From Paenibacillus pabuli (lineage in GTDB: Bacteria; Bacillota; Bacilli; Paenibacillales; Paenibacillaceae): 64,000 nucleotides of DNA. Every line of letters begins with the position of its first letter. The first letter of the stretch is position 1. This document shows positions 43,750-51,599 of this stretch, in pieces. The notes beneath the pieces were generated by a model. The model did no database searches. It was not told the origin of the DNA and saw only the letters and a program-made list of their open reading frames with translations. Location of the stretch: assembly GCF_023101145.1 (NCBI RefSeq), contig NZ_CP073714.1, positions 5,456,001-5,520,000 of the forward strand, in the 5' to 3' direction. The position numbers were made by a program, and so were the translations under genes.

Positions 43750-45670
43750 TCAAATTTTTGGTTTAAACCCAGGAAACCCGCCGGGTTGTGGTGGTGCTAA
43801 CTCATGAGCACCTTTTGTACTTTCGTTCGTTGTGCCATCTTTGAAATAATTAATATCACGATACGGCAATCCTTCTTGCATCATTTTACTTTCTGCCAAT
43901 TCATGGTCGGCTAATTGTCTAAACCATGCTTTTTCCTTTACTGACAATTCACCTTCTAGTGCTTTTTTTTGTGTCCATAGGCAATATCAATATCCGGGTC
44001 AAAATATCCTTTATAATAGTACTTGCCGTTAACAGTATCAACTAAATTAATATGTTCTGAAAGTATTACATGTTTTTTTAACTGACTTGCCTCTTCGAAA
44101 CTAAGTCCTGTATTCCGTGAAAAGGTTTCTAGTTCTACGGCATCTAGACCAGTGGATCTTAATTTTCCATATGTCTGTACAGCAATCTCTTCCTGTTTAA
44201 AATTAGGAACAAACTGAAAAGGGTCTCCACGGGGGTCAATTGGCTTAGGTATTCTAGCCGTTCCCGTTCCCGTCCCCGCAGTGCCTTCCGTATTTTCCTT
44301 CGGTTTGCTTGTATCCTGTTCTCCTTCTGGTTTTGGTGGCTTGGGTGGCTTCGTATCCGCTTCAGGATTACCCTCAACTTTATTTGGCAGAGACTTCTTC
44401 CATGAATTCACTTCATTTGGGCTCGCATTTTTTTCCGGATCCGTCTTAGTTTCGGTACTTCCTGGTTTCTGTTTTGGTGGCTTCTGATCACTACCCGCTT
44501 GGTTAGGTTTAGTTTCAGGTTCACCTTCTGTTTTACCACCAGAACTTGCTTGTCCTGTTTTTTTCGACTTATCCCCGCTCCAATCGTTTCCTCCACCAGA
44601 AACGATCCTCATTTTCTGGCCGTCTGTCCATTTCTTCTTCGCAAATGTCGCGGCTTTTTTAAATCCGTTACCAACAACTTGCATGACCTTTCCTTCAATG
44701 TCTGGCGTTCTGACCCTTAGATTACCGCCAATCATCGTTCCGTTCTCTATTAAATCGCGATGCATTTCATGATCGTAGATCATCTCTACGAATTTCTCAT
44801 CGCTAATCGGATTGTAAATCAATTGAGTTACATATTCCATTTGTTCCAATGTCAGGTCCTGACGCAACCAAAAATTATAATCTTTTACCTCCTCGACAGT
44901 AATATTATGATATATGCCAGCCCTGTCTAATGCCCATGAAATTTCTTGGTAGTACGGGGAAAAGAAGGTTTGATGTTGAACATCGTCTTTCTCCACACTT
45001 TCGAAAAAGTCCAGCGACTTCTGCAGGTCACGCTGGACTTTTTCACGCGCCCACTTCTCACGGAAGTAACTCGGAATCTGCTCATAAGCACGACTAATCT
45101 CCTTGTTCTGTTGTTCCAACTTCTTAAAGAAATCGGTCCCCGAAGTCGATGTAGTCAGCTCTTTGGCGGCCGTCAGCATTTTACCAAGCATCGTCCATTT
45201 TGCTTCGTTCTCCTGCTGTTGGAGCTCGGTAAATCCGTTCGTAAATCGGTCCAGCAAATTCAGCCCTGAAGGCTTGAAAGAGCCTATCTTCGGTACACTC
45301 GCGATGAGACCCGTGGCCACGGCGGCGATACCTACGCCGATGGCTGTCTGAGCAGCAATCCCCCCTAGAGCTCCCAAGATCGGAATCATAGCAGTGATGG
45401 CCAGCGCTGCTCCTGCCAAGGATCCATCCTTCGGGTTCGTCGTCGATGCCTGCGTCACTCCAGCAGCCTCTCGGCTGCTGCGGCCTGAGCCGCTTCGTAC
45501 TCCTCAATCGGCATCAGTGGTGGCTCCGGCTCCGGTGGCAGATCCGCCACATGAACCAGCGCTTTGTTGCTGCCCTCCTGTTGCAATAGACCAGCTCGTA
45601 CGTTGGCCTCCCCGTCCAAAATGAAGCTACCACCTCCACCAAGCAGCCATTGGTTATTTTCGACACGCAA
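43750..45670 (-). pseudogene. VgrG-tip toxin gene: truncated and twice frameshifted
   Basis: It begins within the needle part as RVENNQWLLGGGGSFILD at 45670, lacking the whole N-terminal gpD/OB region, just after a hairpin repeat. A base is missing near 45471 (CCTCTCGGC against CCTCTGCGGC at 53280), and one A is missing in the eight-base run at 43963-43970. Restored, the toxin part reads RSTGLDAVELETFSRNTG, then ALEGELSVKEKAWFRQLADH, ELAESKMMQEGLPYR and GAHELAPPQPGGFPGF. The HELAE stretch could hold a metal site, but I do not recognise the family. The 1.4 kb from 44275 to 45651 is almost identical to 52083-53460. Confidence 0.82.
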
Positions 45671-45790
45671 AAAGCTCTCTCCAACTCATAACTCAAGTGG
45701 GAAAGAGCTTTTGAATGTTAATCAAATGTTTGAATCATTTAATGTTGGGTTCGTTGGATATGGTTGTGCTATACGATTTAATTAGCCTGG
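45668..45790 (-). repeat. Module-boundary hairpin repeat, copy 4
   Basis: AAAGCTCT and AGAGCTTT enclose CCAACTCATAACTCAAGTGG; beyond it are TTTGAATGTTAATC and GGGTTCGTTGG blocks shared with copies 1 and 7. It lies between the immunity gene at 45793 and the truncated tip gene. Confidence 0.85.
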
Positions 45791-45792
45791 TA

Positions 45793-46260
45793 TCAAATTG
45801 CAACATCTTGGTATCCTACATCAGCTATTTCTTCATCTAATAAACGCAACCCTAAACCATTCTCTGAATCCCATGTACAACTAAAAAGAACTCCAATGTC
45901 ACGTTCTTCATTAATGTCTCCATACGGAACAACAATCCCCTCTAAAGTAATCATCTTCATCAGTTGAGCTGTTGTTTCAACTAATGGATAATTCTCATTA
46001 AACGCAACATCATAACCCAATTCAATCCTTTTTTGTCTGTAATAATCTAAAATAGGTTGTAATAAGTTATACTGCACTTGTTTCCAATCTTGTATTAATG
46101 ATTGATATGCCGTATATTGTTTTTCATCAAATCTTCCATCTTCATCGCCATCAATCATCAATGTAATTTCAAATTCACCTCCGAATAATTGAAACATAGT
46201 CTTCCTAGTCCAACCATAGTTATATTCGAGCACTCCAAAAACAGGATCATTTTTTATCAT
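45793..46260 (-). CDS. Immunity-like protein, DUF6985-like
   Basis: The protein has 155 residues; GAGGAG lies nine bases before ATG. Seen: FGVLEYNYGWTRKTMFQLFG, a beta-rich start with ITLMIDGDEDGRFDEKQYTA, then a helix with QPILDYYRQKRIEL and the end GIVVPYGDINEERDIGVLF. I associate this with the DUF6985 group, from memory. It follows the remains of a WHH/LHH-type nuclease tail by 15 bases, the typical immunity position. Confidence 0.65.
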   Translation of the reverse strand: MIKNDPVFGVLEYNYGWTRKTMFQLFGGEFEITLMIDGDEDGRFDEKQYTAYQSLIQDWKQVQYNLLQPILDYYRQKRIELGYDVAFNENYPLVETTAQLMKMITLEGIVVPYGDINEERDIGVLFSCTWDSENGLGLRLLDEEIADVGYQDVAI

Positions 46261-46275
46261 TGTGTAATCTCCTCT

Positions 46276-46646
46276 TTATTGTTTATTAGAAAATCCCCCA
46301 GGTTCAAACGCTCCTGCATTTATTTCTCCCACACCACCAAGATGCCCAAAAGTACTATTTATCTTTGTTGGTACTAGCTGCATTGTTTTAACATCATTTA
46401 ATTCGTGCCATGTTAGTTTATTTTTATATCTCGATAAGTCTTTATATCTTTAGCAGTAATTTTACCAGACTCCCTACCAAATTGACGTGCTATTTCAGGA
46501 GAATTATTAAGTTGTTCAGCTAACCTTTGACCTGATTGAGCAAAATTAGCTCTTCTCGCCGCTCCTCCGTATGTGCCTTTTCCACCTAACATATACTCAA
46601 TTTGCACTTCTGCTTTAGCTACTGGTGAAAGATAGGGATCAGACAA
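46276..46646 (-). pseudogene. Tail of a WHH/LHH-type HNH nuclease toxin, frameshifted
   Basis: The first frame (46646-46413) reads AEQLNNSPEIARQFGRESG, then ITAKDIKTYRD. A shift of one base near 46420 leads into NKLTWHELNDVKTMQLVP and TFGHLGGVGEINAGAF, ending at 46276. The W-H-x(7)-MQLVP...H..GG order is that of the HNH/Endo VII toxin tails (WHH/LHH families). There is no upstream toxin or VgrG part; a hairpin repeat lies three bases before. Confidence 0.7.
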
Positions 46647-46648
46647 AT

Positions 46649-46697
46649 AAAAAAAGCCAATTTCGACTTATAATTCAAGTTGAAATTAGCTTTTCTG
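46649..46697 (-). repeat. Module-boundary hairpin repeat, copy 5
   Basis: AAAAAAGC.AATTTC and GAAATTAGCTTTT pair around GACTTATAATTCAAGTT. It lies between the SUKH gene at 46718 and the next toxin tail. Confidence 0.85.
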
Positions 46698-46717
46698 CAT
46701 CCGTCATTTTCTAAAGA

Positions 46718-47158
46718 TTAAACTTCATATAAACTATCTAAAAAGCTATCAAAAGAATCAGATATAAGAAACATATTGCTCATCTTTTCAGTAGGTTCTA
46801 TATCATGAAGGAAAATATATATTTTCCCCGCATACTCTTCGCTAGTTCCTAGACAAATTTGATTTCCTCCAGAATCATCACCTATAGATATAAATTCGTT
46901 TGGGATTTCGCCATATAATGAGTCAAACACACTCGATAACTCATCGTAGGATTCATTGATATCTAGCCCATAAAGTGTGTTGAGAGCAGTCTCTCCTTCA
47001 TCATCTGAAATTTTGAAAACATTTGGCTTTACATTACCACCGTTATACTCAAGCAAAAAATCGCGATATTGAACCGGAAGCACGACAGCATATTTTGCTT
47101 CAAATTCCTCAATATTTTTTAATTTAATTTTTTCATTTGTGTTATAAATCGTTGCCAT
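46718..47158 (-). CDS. SUKH (SMI1/KNR4-type) immunity protein
   Basis: The protein has 146 residues; AAAGGAG lies nine bases before ATG. Seen: IEEFEAKYAVVLPVQYRDFL, LEYNGGNVKPNVFKI, FISIGDDSGGNQICLGTSEE and KIYIFLHDIEP, the full SUKH-1 order. It begins two bases after the stop of a WHH nuclease tail; SUKH proteins are known partners of such nucleases. Confidence 0.92.
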   Translation of the reverse strand: MATIYNTNEKIKLKNIEEFEAKYAVVLPVQYRDFLLEYNGGNVKPNVFKISDDEGETALNTLYGLDINESYDELSSVFDSLYGEIPNEFISIGDDSGGNQICLGTSEEYAGKIYIFLHDIEPTEKMSNMFLISDSFDSFLDSLYEV

Positions 47159-47160
47159 GT

Positions 47161-47346
47161 TTATTCTCCTTTATAATCATTTTTTCCGTTAACTGTAGAC
47201 TGACCACCTATATGTCTAAAGTCCCTATGGATATCCTTCTGAACAAGAACCATTGTCTTTCCATCTTGATGATGATGCCACGTATAACCGTCTGGTGTTT
47301 TATTACTAGCTGGCACAGGTGGATTAGAATCTTTATGGAAAGTGAC
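47161..47346 (-). pseudogene. WHH-type HNH nuclease toxin tail
   Basis: The fragment reads DSNPPVPASNKTPDGYTWHH, then HQDGKTMVLVQKDIHRDFRH, IGGQSTVNGKNDYKGE and a stop. The WHHHxDxxxMxLV...IHxxxxHxGG pattern is that of the WHH nuclease family. Further upstream LPKGVLV occurs in another frame, so the gene is broken near 47360 and its front part is gone. Confidence 0.82.
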
Positions 47347-47407
47347 GCTTAAACAAGCACACCTTTAGGTAACAGATGTAACAACTACAGCCACTCCATA
47401 AAACTAT

Positions 47408-47470
47408 AAAAAACTTACTCCTGACTCATTGTTCGAGTGGGAGTAAGCCTTTTAAATGTTGTCATATAAT
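47408..47470 (-). repeat. Module-boundary hairpin repeat, copy 6
   Basis: CTTACTCC and GGAGTAAG enclose TGACTCATTGTTCGAGTG, with A and T runs outside. It follows the SUKH gene at 47488. Confidence 0.85.
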
Positions 47471-47487
47471 TGCATTATAGGAATAAT

Positions 47488-47961
47488 CTATTCTTCTAGC
47501 ATATCAAGAAAACTATTAACATTATCTGCAATTTTTTCTGTAACTGGGTCATACTCATCTGACTCCTCGTTATACCATATACAAACAACTGGATCGACTT
47601 TACTTTCAGTATAGTCTAGACAAACAAAATCTCCTGCAAATAGAGCTGCAATTGGTACTAATTCAGCACCTGTCATCTCTCCATCAGAGAGTATCCTTTC
47701 ATCCAATTGACTGAAAACAACCTTAATATCATACATACCTTTATCATGCTCGCTTGGCTTGTCCAATAAACAAAGAAAACGATCAACCACATATCTATTC
47801 GATTTAAATTCAAAAAATCCAGTTATTGGAATAGATCCATTGCTTTTCGATATAAAATCTATAAAATCTTTGGGAAACTCGATTTCAAAATTCTCTTCTA
47901 CACGCTTAATTAAATTACTAGCTGGAAGAGGATAAATTATACTATTATTTTGTATTTTCAA
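47488..47961 (-). CDS. SUKH (SMI1/KNR4-type) immunity protein
   Basis: The protein has 157 residues with a TTG start behind GAGAGGTG. Seen: LPASNLIKRVEENFEIEFPK, DFIDFISKSNGSIPITGF, LVPIAALFAGDFVCLDYTES and VVCIWYNEESDEYDPV. It is a close paralogue of 37418-37891. It follows the end of a decayed WHH nuclease tail by 18 bases. Confidence 0.9.
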   Translation of the reverse strand: MKIQNNSIIYPLPASNLIKRVEENFEIEFPKDFIDFISKSNGSIPITGFFEFKSNRYVVDRFLCLLDKPSEHDKGMYDIKVVFSQLDERILSDGEMTGAELVPIAALFAGDFVCLDYTESKVDPVVCIWYNEESDEYDPVTEKIADNVNSFLDMLEE

Positions 47962-47979
47962 TATATTTCACCTCTCAAA

Positions 47980-48445
47980 TTAATGTCTTGGGGCGTCTGC
48001 CCAGTGTCCCTTTGTTCTTCCTCCATTATGCTTTGTAATATTATGAATACCAAAAGGTACAAGTTGCATCAACTTTCTTCATTATGATGCCATGTTGTTC
48101 CTCCTGGTTGTACTTTATTTGGTAATCTATCATTTAACCATTTGAATTGCACATCATCCGTTGCCTTACATAGATCCTTTGGCAGCATATCTTCGTGCAG
48201 TACCACACCTGCTTCTTTAGAGTCTGCATATCCAAATTTCAAACCTTTTAATTTCTTTACTTTAATCGTCGGGAAGCCGCTTCGTACTCCTCAATCGGCA
48301 AGCGGTGGCTCCGGTGGCAGATCCGCCACATGAACAGGCGCTTTATTGCTGCCCTCCTGTTGCAATAGACCAGCTCGTACGTTGGTCTCCCCGTACAAAA
48401 TGAAGCTACCATCCCCGCCAAGCAACCATTAGTTATTTTCGACAC
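47980..48445 (-). pseudogene. Decayed VgrG-tip/WHH nuclease fusion
   Basis: Reading from 48445: RVENN, a stop, then WLLGGDGSFIL.. and APVHVADLPPEPP, the needle-linker part of the VgrG-like gene, a deletion at IEEYEAAS, then FGYADSKEAGVVLHEDMLPK, LCKATDDVQFKWLNDRLPNK and GGTTWHHNEE. A shift leads to MQLVPFGIHNITKHNGGRTK and HWADAPRH. So a nuclease of the WHH type was once fused to the tip, but the gene is short and broken in at least three places. Confidence 0.8.
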
Positions 48446-48447
48446 GC

Positions 48448-48580
48448 AAAAGCTCTCTCCAACTCATAACTCAAGTGGGAAAGAGCTTTTGAAAGTTTAT
48501 CAAGTGTTTGTTAATTGTTTAGTGTTTGGTTTGTTGGTTGTATTGTACGATCTTGTTGCCAGAGTTGTAAAGCTTCTTAC
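48448..48580 (-). repeat. Module-boundary hairpin repeat, copy 7
   Basis: AAAGCTCTCTCCAACTCATA and CTCAAGTGGGAAAGAGCTTT are nearly identical to copy 4, including the flanking CGACACGC on the toxin side and the TGTTTG..GGTTTGTTGG..GTACGATCTTG block on the immunity side. Confidence 0.85.
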
Positions 48581-48611
48581 TAATGGTTATGTTAAAATGA
48601 TCACCTTAACT

Positions 48612-48998
48612 CTACTCTATTATACTAATGTAATCTTCGCTTTTAATTTCCCCATACTTAATTTTCATTCCCGGAGTTCCCTCTAAAAGTGAGGCAATAT
48701 ATCTTGTTATATCAATATCAATATCAATTTCATCAGCATCATCCGGTTCATTGTTACTTGGATGGGGATTAACCTCTAAATAATAGCCTTTCTCCCCTCC
48801 ATATCCTTTTATAACCACTTCAAAACCTAATATATTTGAGTTAATGTAAATTGCCGGAACTTCCTCGTATATATAGTCTTCTAGCCCTTCAAATGGTATA
48901 TTGCCAGCAATTTTACTAGAAATAATTTTTGCCAAATCTACGATATTTTCTTCTGAAATTATTGGTAAAGAACAAGAAAAATACGGATACTTTTTCAT
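48612..48998 (-). CDS. Putative immunity protein, unknown family
   Basis: The protein has 128 residues from ATG 48998 (AGGAG upstream). It looks alpha/beta: LPIISEENIVDLAKIISSKI, FEVVIKGYGGEKGYYLEVNP, then an acidic part with DADEIDIDIDITRYIASLLE. No family was recognised. It follows a toxin tail by about 50 bases and is followed by a boundary repeat, so it is read as an immunity gene. Confidence 0.6.
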   Translation of the reverse strand: MKKYPYFSCSLPIISEENIVDLAKIISSKIAGNIPFEGLEDYIYEEVPAIYINSNILGFEVVIKGYGGEKGYYLEVNPHPSNNEPDDADEIDIDIDITRYIASLLEGTPGMKIKYGEIKSEDYISIIE

Positions 48999-49048
48999 AT
49001 TTAACACACTCCTAATCTATTATTTGATTACCCGTCTTAAATTTTTCC

Positions 49049-49201
49049 TCAAAAAGTAAATTTATCAGGTCTCCCCTTTTTGTCCACCCTTCTTAAACCG
49101 TCTAAAGAGTCTTTAAGTGTTTTGTCTATTTCTTTTTGCAAATTTCTAATCTCTTTAATTTTTGTTCCTGCTCTCCAAGGGTCATCTGTTGTCTTACTTA
49201 T
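49049..49201 (-). pseudogene. C-terminal remnant of a toxin
   Basis: An open frame without start reads TTDDPWRAGTKIKEIRNLQK, then TLKDSLDGLRRVDKKGRPDK and ends. It is upstream of the immunity gene at 48612-48998 in the toxin position. The helical, basic content suits a toxin tail, but no family was recognised. Confidence 0.45.
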
Positions 49202-49208
49202 ATTTTAA

Positions 49209-49664
49209 TTATATGTATAACTGGATGTGACGCTCTCTTTCAGGAATATCTTCATCTTCTAATAAATCCACCTGGGTTAGCGTACCCACATGCTTAAGTT
49301 CAGCAATGAACAATACATAGAAGTCTCCTGCCGTCGGATAAGAAAATAAACCATATCCTTTTGGAGATATCAGCTTATTCACCTCCCTAATTTTCTCAGG
49401 GAGATATTTGTAGCCAAACTCTCCCAACACCTCTAACTGATCTGCAGTTCCCAGTTCGATGTCATAGGCGTACTCATAGTCTAAAACATAATTGACGATT
49501 TCCTGATCCACTTCTCCCTTGTAGTCCAGAAATAAAAACCGTTTGGTCGCTAAGCCAGGATTCAGCATACTATAATACGCCAGTGATTCATTCGGATCAT
49601 TCAAAATCATATCGATATCCTCTGCATCATCGAAAATTAAGGGCACCAAATCTTCATCTGCCAT
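49209..49664 (-). CDS. Immunity-like protein, possibly DUF6630-like
   Basis: The protein has 151 residues; GAGGAGGAAG lies before ATG. It is acidic. Seen: VPLIFDDAEDIDMILNDPNE, FLFLDYKGEVDQEIVNYVLD and the end GDFYVLFIAELKHVGTLTQV. The WKGEV-like block reminds me of DUF6630, but this is weak. It lies between a broken immunity gene and a toxin remnant. Confidence 0.6.
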   Translation of the reverse strand: MADEDLVPLIFDDAEDIDMILNDPNESLAYYSMLNPGLATKRFLFLDYKGEVDQEIVNYVLDYEYAYDIELGTADQLEVLGEFGYKYLPEKIREVNKLISPKGYGLFSYPTAGDFYVLFIAELKHVGTLTQVDLLEDEDIPERERHIQLYI

Positions 49665-49681
49665 GCATTCTTCCTCCTCTC

Positions 49682-50483
49682 CTACCCAAACAGAGCTCCA
49701 TGGTGGTTCGGGATATATTCGGGATAGTTTTTGCGATAAAAGTCATCAATCATTCGTAGAACGGGATCCCACTCTGGATACGGTTCAGGATCATGAATGT
49801 TCATTTTAGCCTCCGGTGAGTTCATCAGGAAATCATCAAAATGACTTGGATTGGGCAGACCTTGTTTTTTTCTCACATGAAGCAAATACAAAAGGATAAA
49901 AAGCGTAATCATAATTTCCAAACTCAAGCGATTTTCCTAACTCTGAAGCGAGCATGGAATGATGTTCAGACATTCTTCCAATCAAACGCGTAATTTCATT
50001 CAGATCAGGCGTATGCCATTGTTCCAATACTTCTCTATATATTCCAAGTTCTTCTGGAATCAAATCACATGGCTGCCCCTTATCTGCTAATGCGGACTTC
50101 ACAGTCAAGTGAACATTTTTATTAGTTCCTTCTATTGTTTGATTGGTGTGTTGTAGATACAACTCTACTAAAAACCAGATATGTTGATTCCAATCATTTG
50201 CTTCCATTAAATTATCTCCAAGATATTTGACTATAAAATCAAAAAATATCTTTTCCTCTTTTACCCATCCGTATAAATTGAAGTGTACTAATGCAATGAT
50301 GCTATACTCCAAAGAATAATCAATCAATTTCATATTCGGATAACGATCTTTATAAATATGCCTACCCATGCACTGATAAAATTTTGTTTGTTGAATTTTT
50401 TTTAGTGCACTCACATCTCGACCGTTTTTTATCAATACGTCATTTTTCCAGACATCTAACCAAAAGGAAGATATATTATCCAT
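49682..50483 (-). pseudogene. Immunity-like gene broken by one frameshift
   Basis: From ATG 50483 the frame runs through DYSLEYSIIALVHFNLYGWV and WNQHIWFLVELYLQHTNQTI to LEFGNYDYAFYPF near 49890 and then into nonsense. The next frame continues naturally with LLYLLHVRKKQGLPNP, HFDDFLMNSPEAKM and DDFYRKNYPEYIPNHHG to 49682. One base is missing in a T-rich stretch (about 49880-49905). The whole protein would be about 265 residues. The family was not recognised. Confidence 0.7.
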
Positions 50484-50589
50484 ATCAATTAATAGGATAT
50501 GATCAATCTCTGTATCATTAATATCGACGATTTCAACAATCTCATTTTTACCTTCTTCGTTTTCATTTACAGCATTACTATCAACAAAA

Positions 50590-50880
50590 TTTTTGACATA
50601 CCTTTTGTTGTCAGATATTCCATCTGTTCCAATGTCAGGTTCTGACCCAACCAGTAGTTATAGTCTCCAAGCTCATCAGCGGTGAGGTCTAATCATCTGA
50701 TATCTTTCGCAATGCCATTAAAATATGGGCCGAAAAACATCTCATATTCGATATCATTCTGTTTTACCTTCTAGCGCTTCATTCAACTGTCGGCATGTTT
50801 GTTGATCAACTCAATTATCCCAAATTAGCTTGGAGCCTGATTATATGTCGCACTAAATTCCATATCCCTGTAAAGAATCA
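50590..50880 (-). pseudogene. Degenerate fragment of a VgrG-tip middle region
   Basis: With several shifts and stops the minus strand reads EFSATYNQAPS, then QNDIEYEMFFGPYFNGIAKD, LTADELGDYNYWVG and NLTLEQMEYLTTK. These match the helical middle part of the tip genes (EISATYYEIP, NILFVGPHFANITFDI, VEELGSYDYW, LTLEQMEYVTQ). It is the remains of one more tip gene. The part from 50484 to 50590 shows no separate gene. Confidence 0.72.
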
Positions 50881-50916
50881 TATTCTCTCTATACCTGAGT
50901 AACTCGTATTCTATTA

Positions 50917-50965
50917 AAAGAAGACTCATCCCCCTTTTGTTGATTAAGTTGGATGAGTCTTGGAA
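50917..50965 (-). repeat. Module-boundary hairpin repeat, copy 8
   Basis: AAGACTCATCC and GGATGAGTCTT pair around a loop with TTGATTAAGTT. It follows the immunity gene at 51078 by about 110 bases and closes the intact toxin module. The apical part is less like the other copies. Confidence 0.65.
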
Positions 50966-51077
50966 GTATAGACGTTTTTTTATCAAGTATTTACGTGTAT
51001 GATTATTAATTGTTATTATAAGGTCTTACTTTAAAGATGTATTATACTCTTAAAATAAGTTCAACAAAAACTCTTCT

Positions 51078-51581
51078 CTATATCTTATCAGTATCTTTAA
51101 CAATACTTATATCACATTCTTTTTCTATAATTACAAACGCATTATTTATTTCTTGTAAAGTTATATCCTTAAATTGAACATTTAATTTTTCTTTTAATTT
51201 TTGTAGAAGAGGTAACTCATTAACATATAAATATAAATCTTGAATAATTAAATGTTTTGCATCAATGTGCATTACAACTTTAGTCAAATCATCATCTTTC
51301 CTTTCAATTTTTTTTAATTTCCATATTATTCTTTCTTCTTGCTCACCCTCTTCAATTTCAACAAAACCAAATAAAACTGCTAACTTTTTGTAGTTTGGAT
51401 TTCCTTCTCTAAATATCTCCACTAATTCTATAATCATTTCATCTAAGGGACTCTCATAAATTTTTTTTCTAAGCAACTCTGGGGTGTTATCATCAAACCA
51501 GGAACCTATACTATCAAATTCGTCTCTTGATTCTAACACTCCTATAATGCTTGGCTTGGTGTAAAGATAACTCTTATTCAT
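51078..51581 (-). CDS. Putative immunity protein of the JAB-like toxin
   Basis: The protein has 167 residues from ATG 51581 (AAGGAAGG upstream). It is rich in Glu, Lys and Ile: DEMIIELVEIFREGNPNYKK, LAVLFGFVEIEEGEQEERII and QDLYLYVNELPLLQKLKEKL. No family was recognised. It begins 18 bases after the stop of the intact VgrG-toxin fusion and has clearly lower GC than the apparatus genes. Confidence 0.7.
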   Translation of the reverse strand: MNKSYLYTKPSIIGVLESRDEFDSIGSWFDDNTPELLRKKIYESPLDEMIIELVEIFREGNPNYKKLAVLFGFVEIEEGEQEERIIWKLKKIERKDDDLTKVVMHIDAKHLIIQDLYLYVNELPLLQKLKEKLNVQFKDITLQEINNAFVIIEKECDISIVKDTDKI

Positions 51582-51599
51582 GTCTGTCACCCTTCCTTA

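Noticed and set aside
37943..50965. Hairpin repeats as a CRISPR array
   Set aside because: Spacing is irregular (0.7 to 4 kb), there are no unique short spacers, and each copy lies after an immunity gene. No cas gene is in the window.
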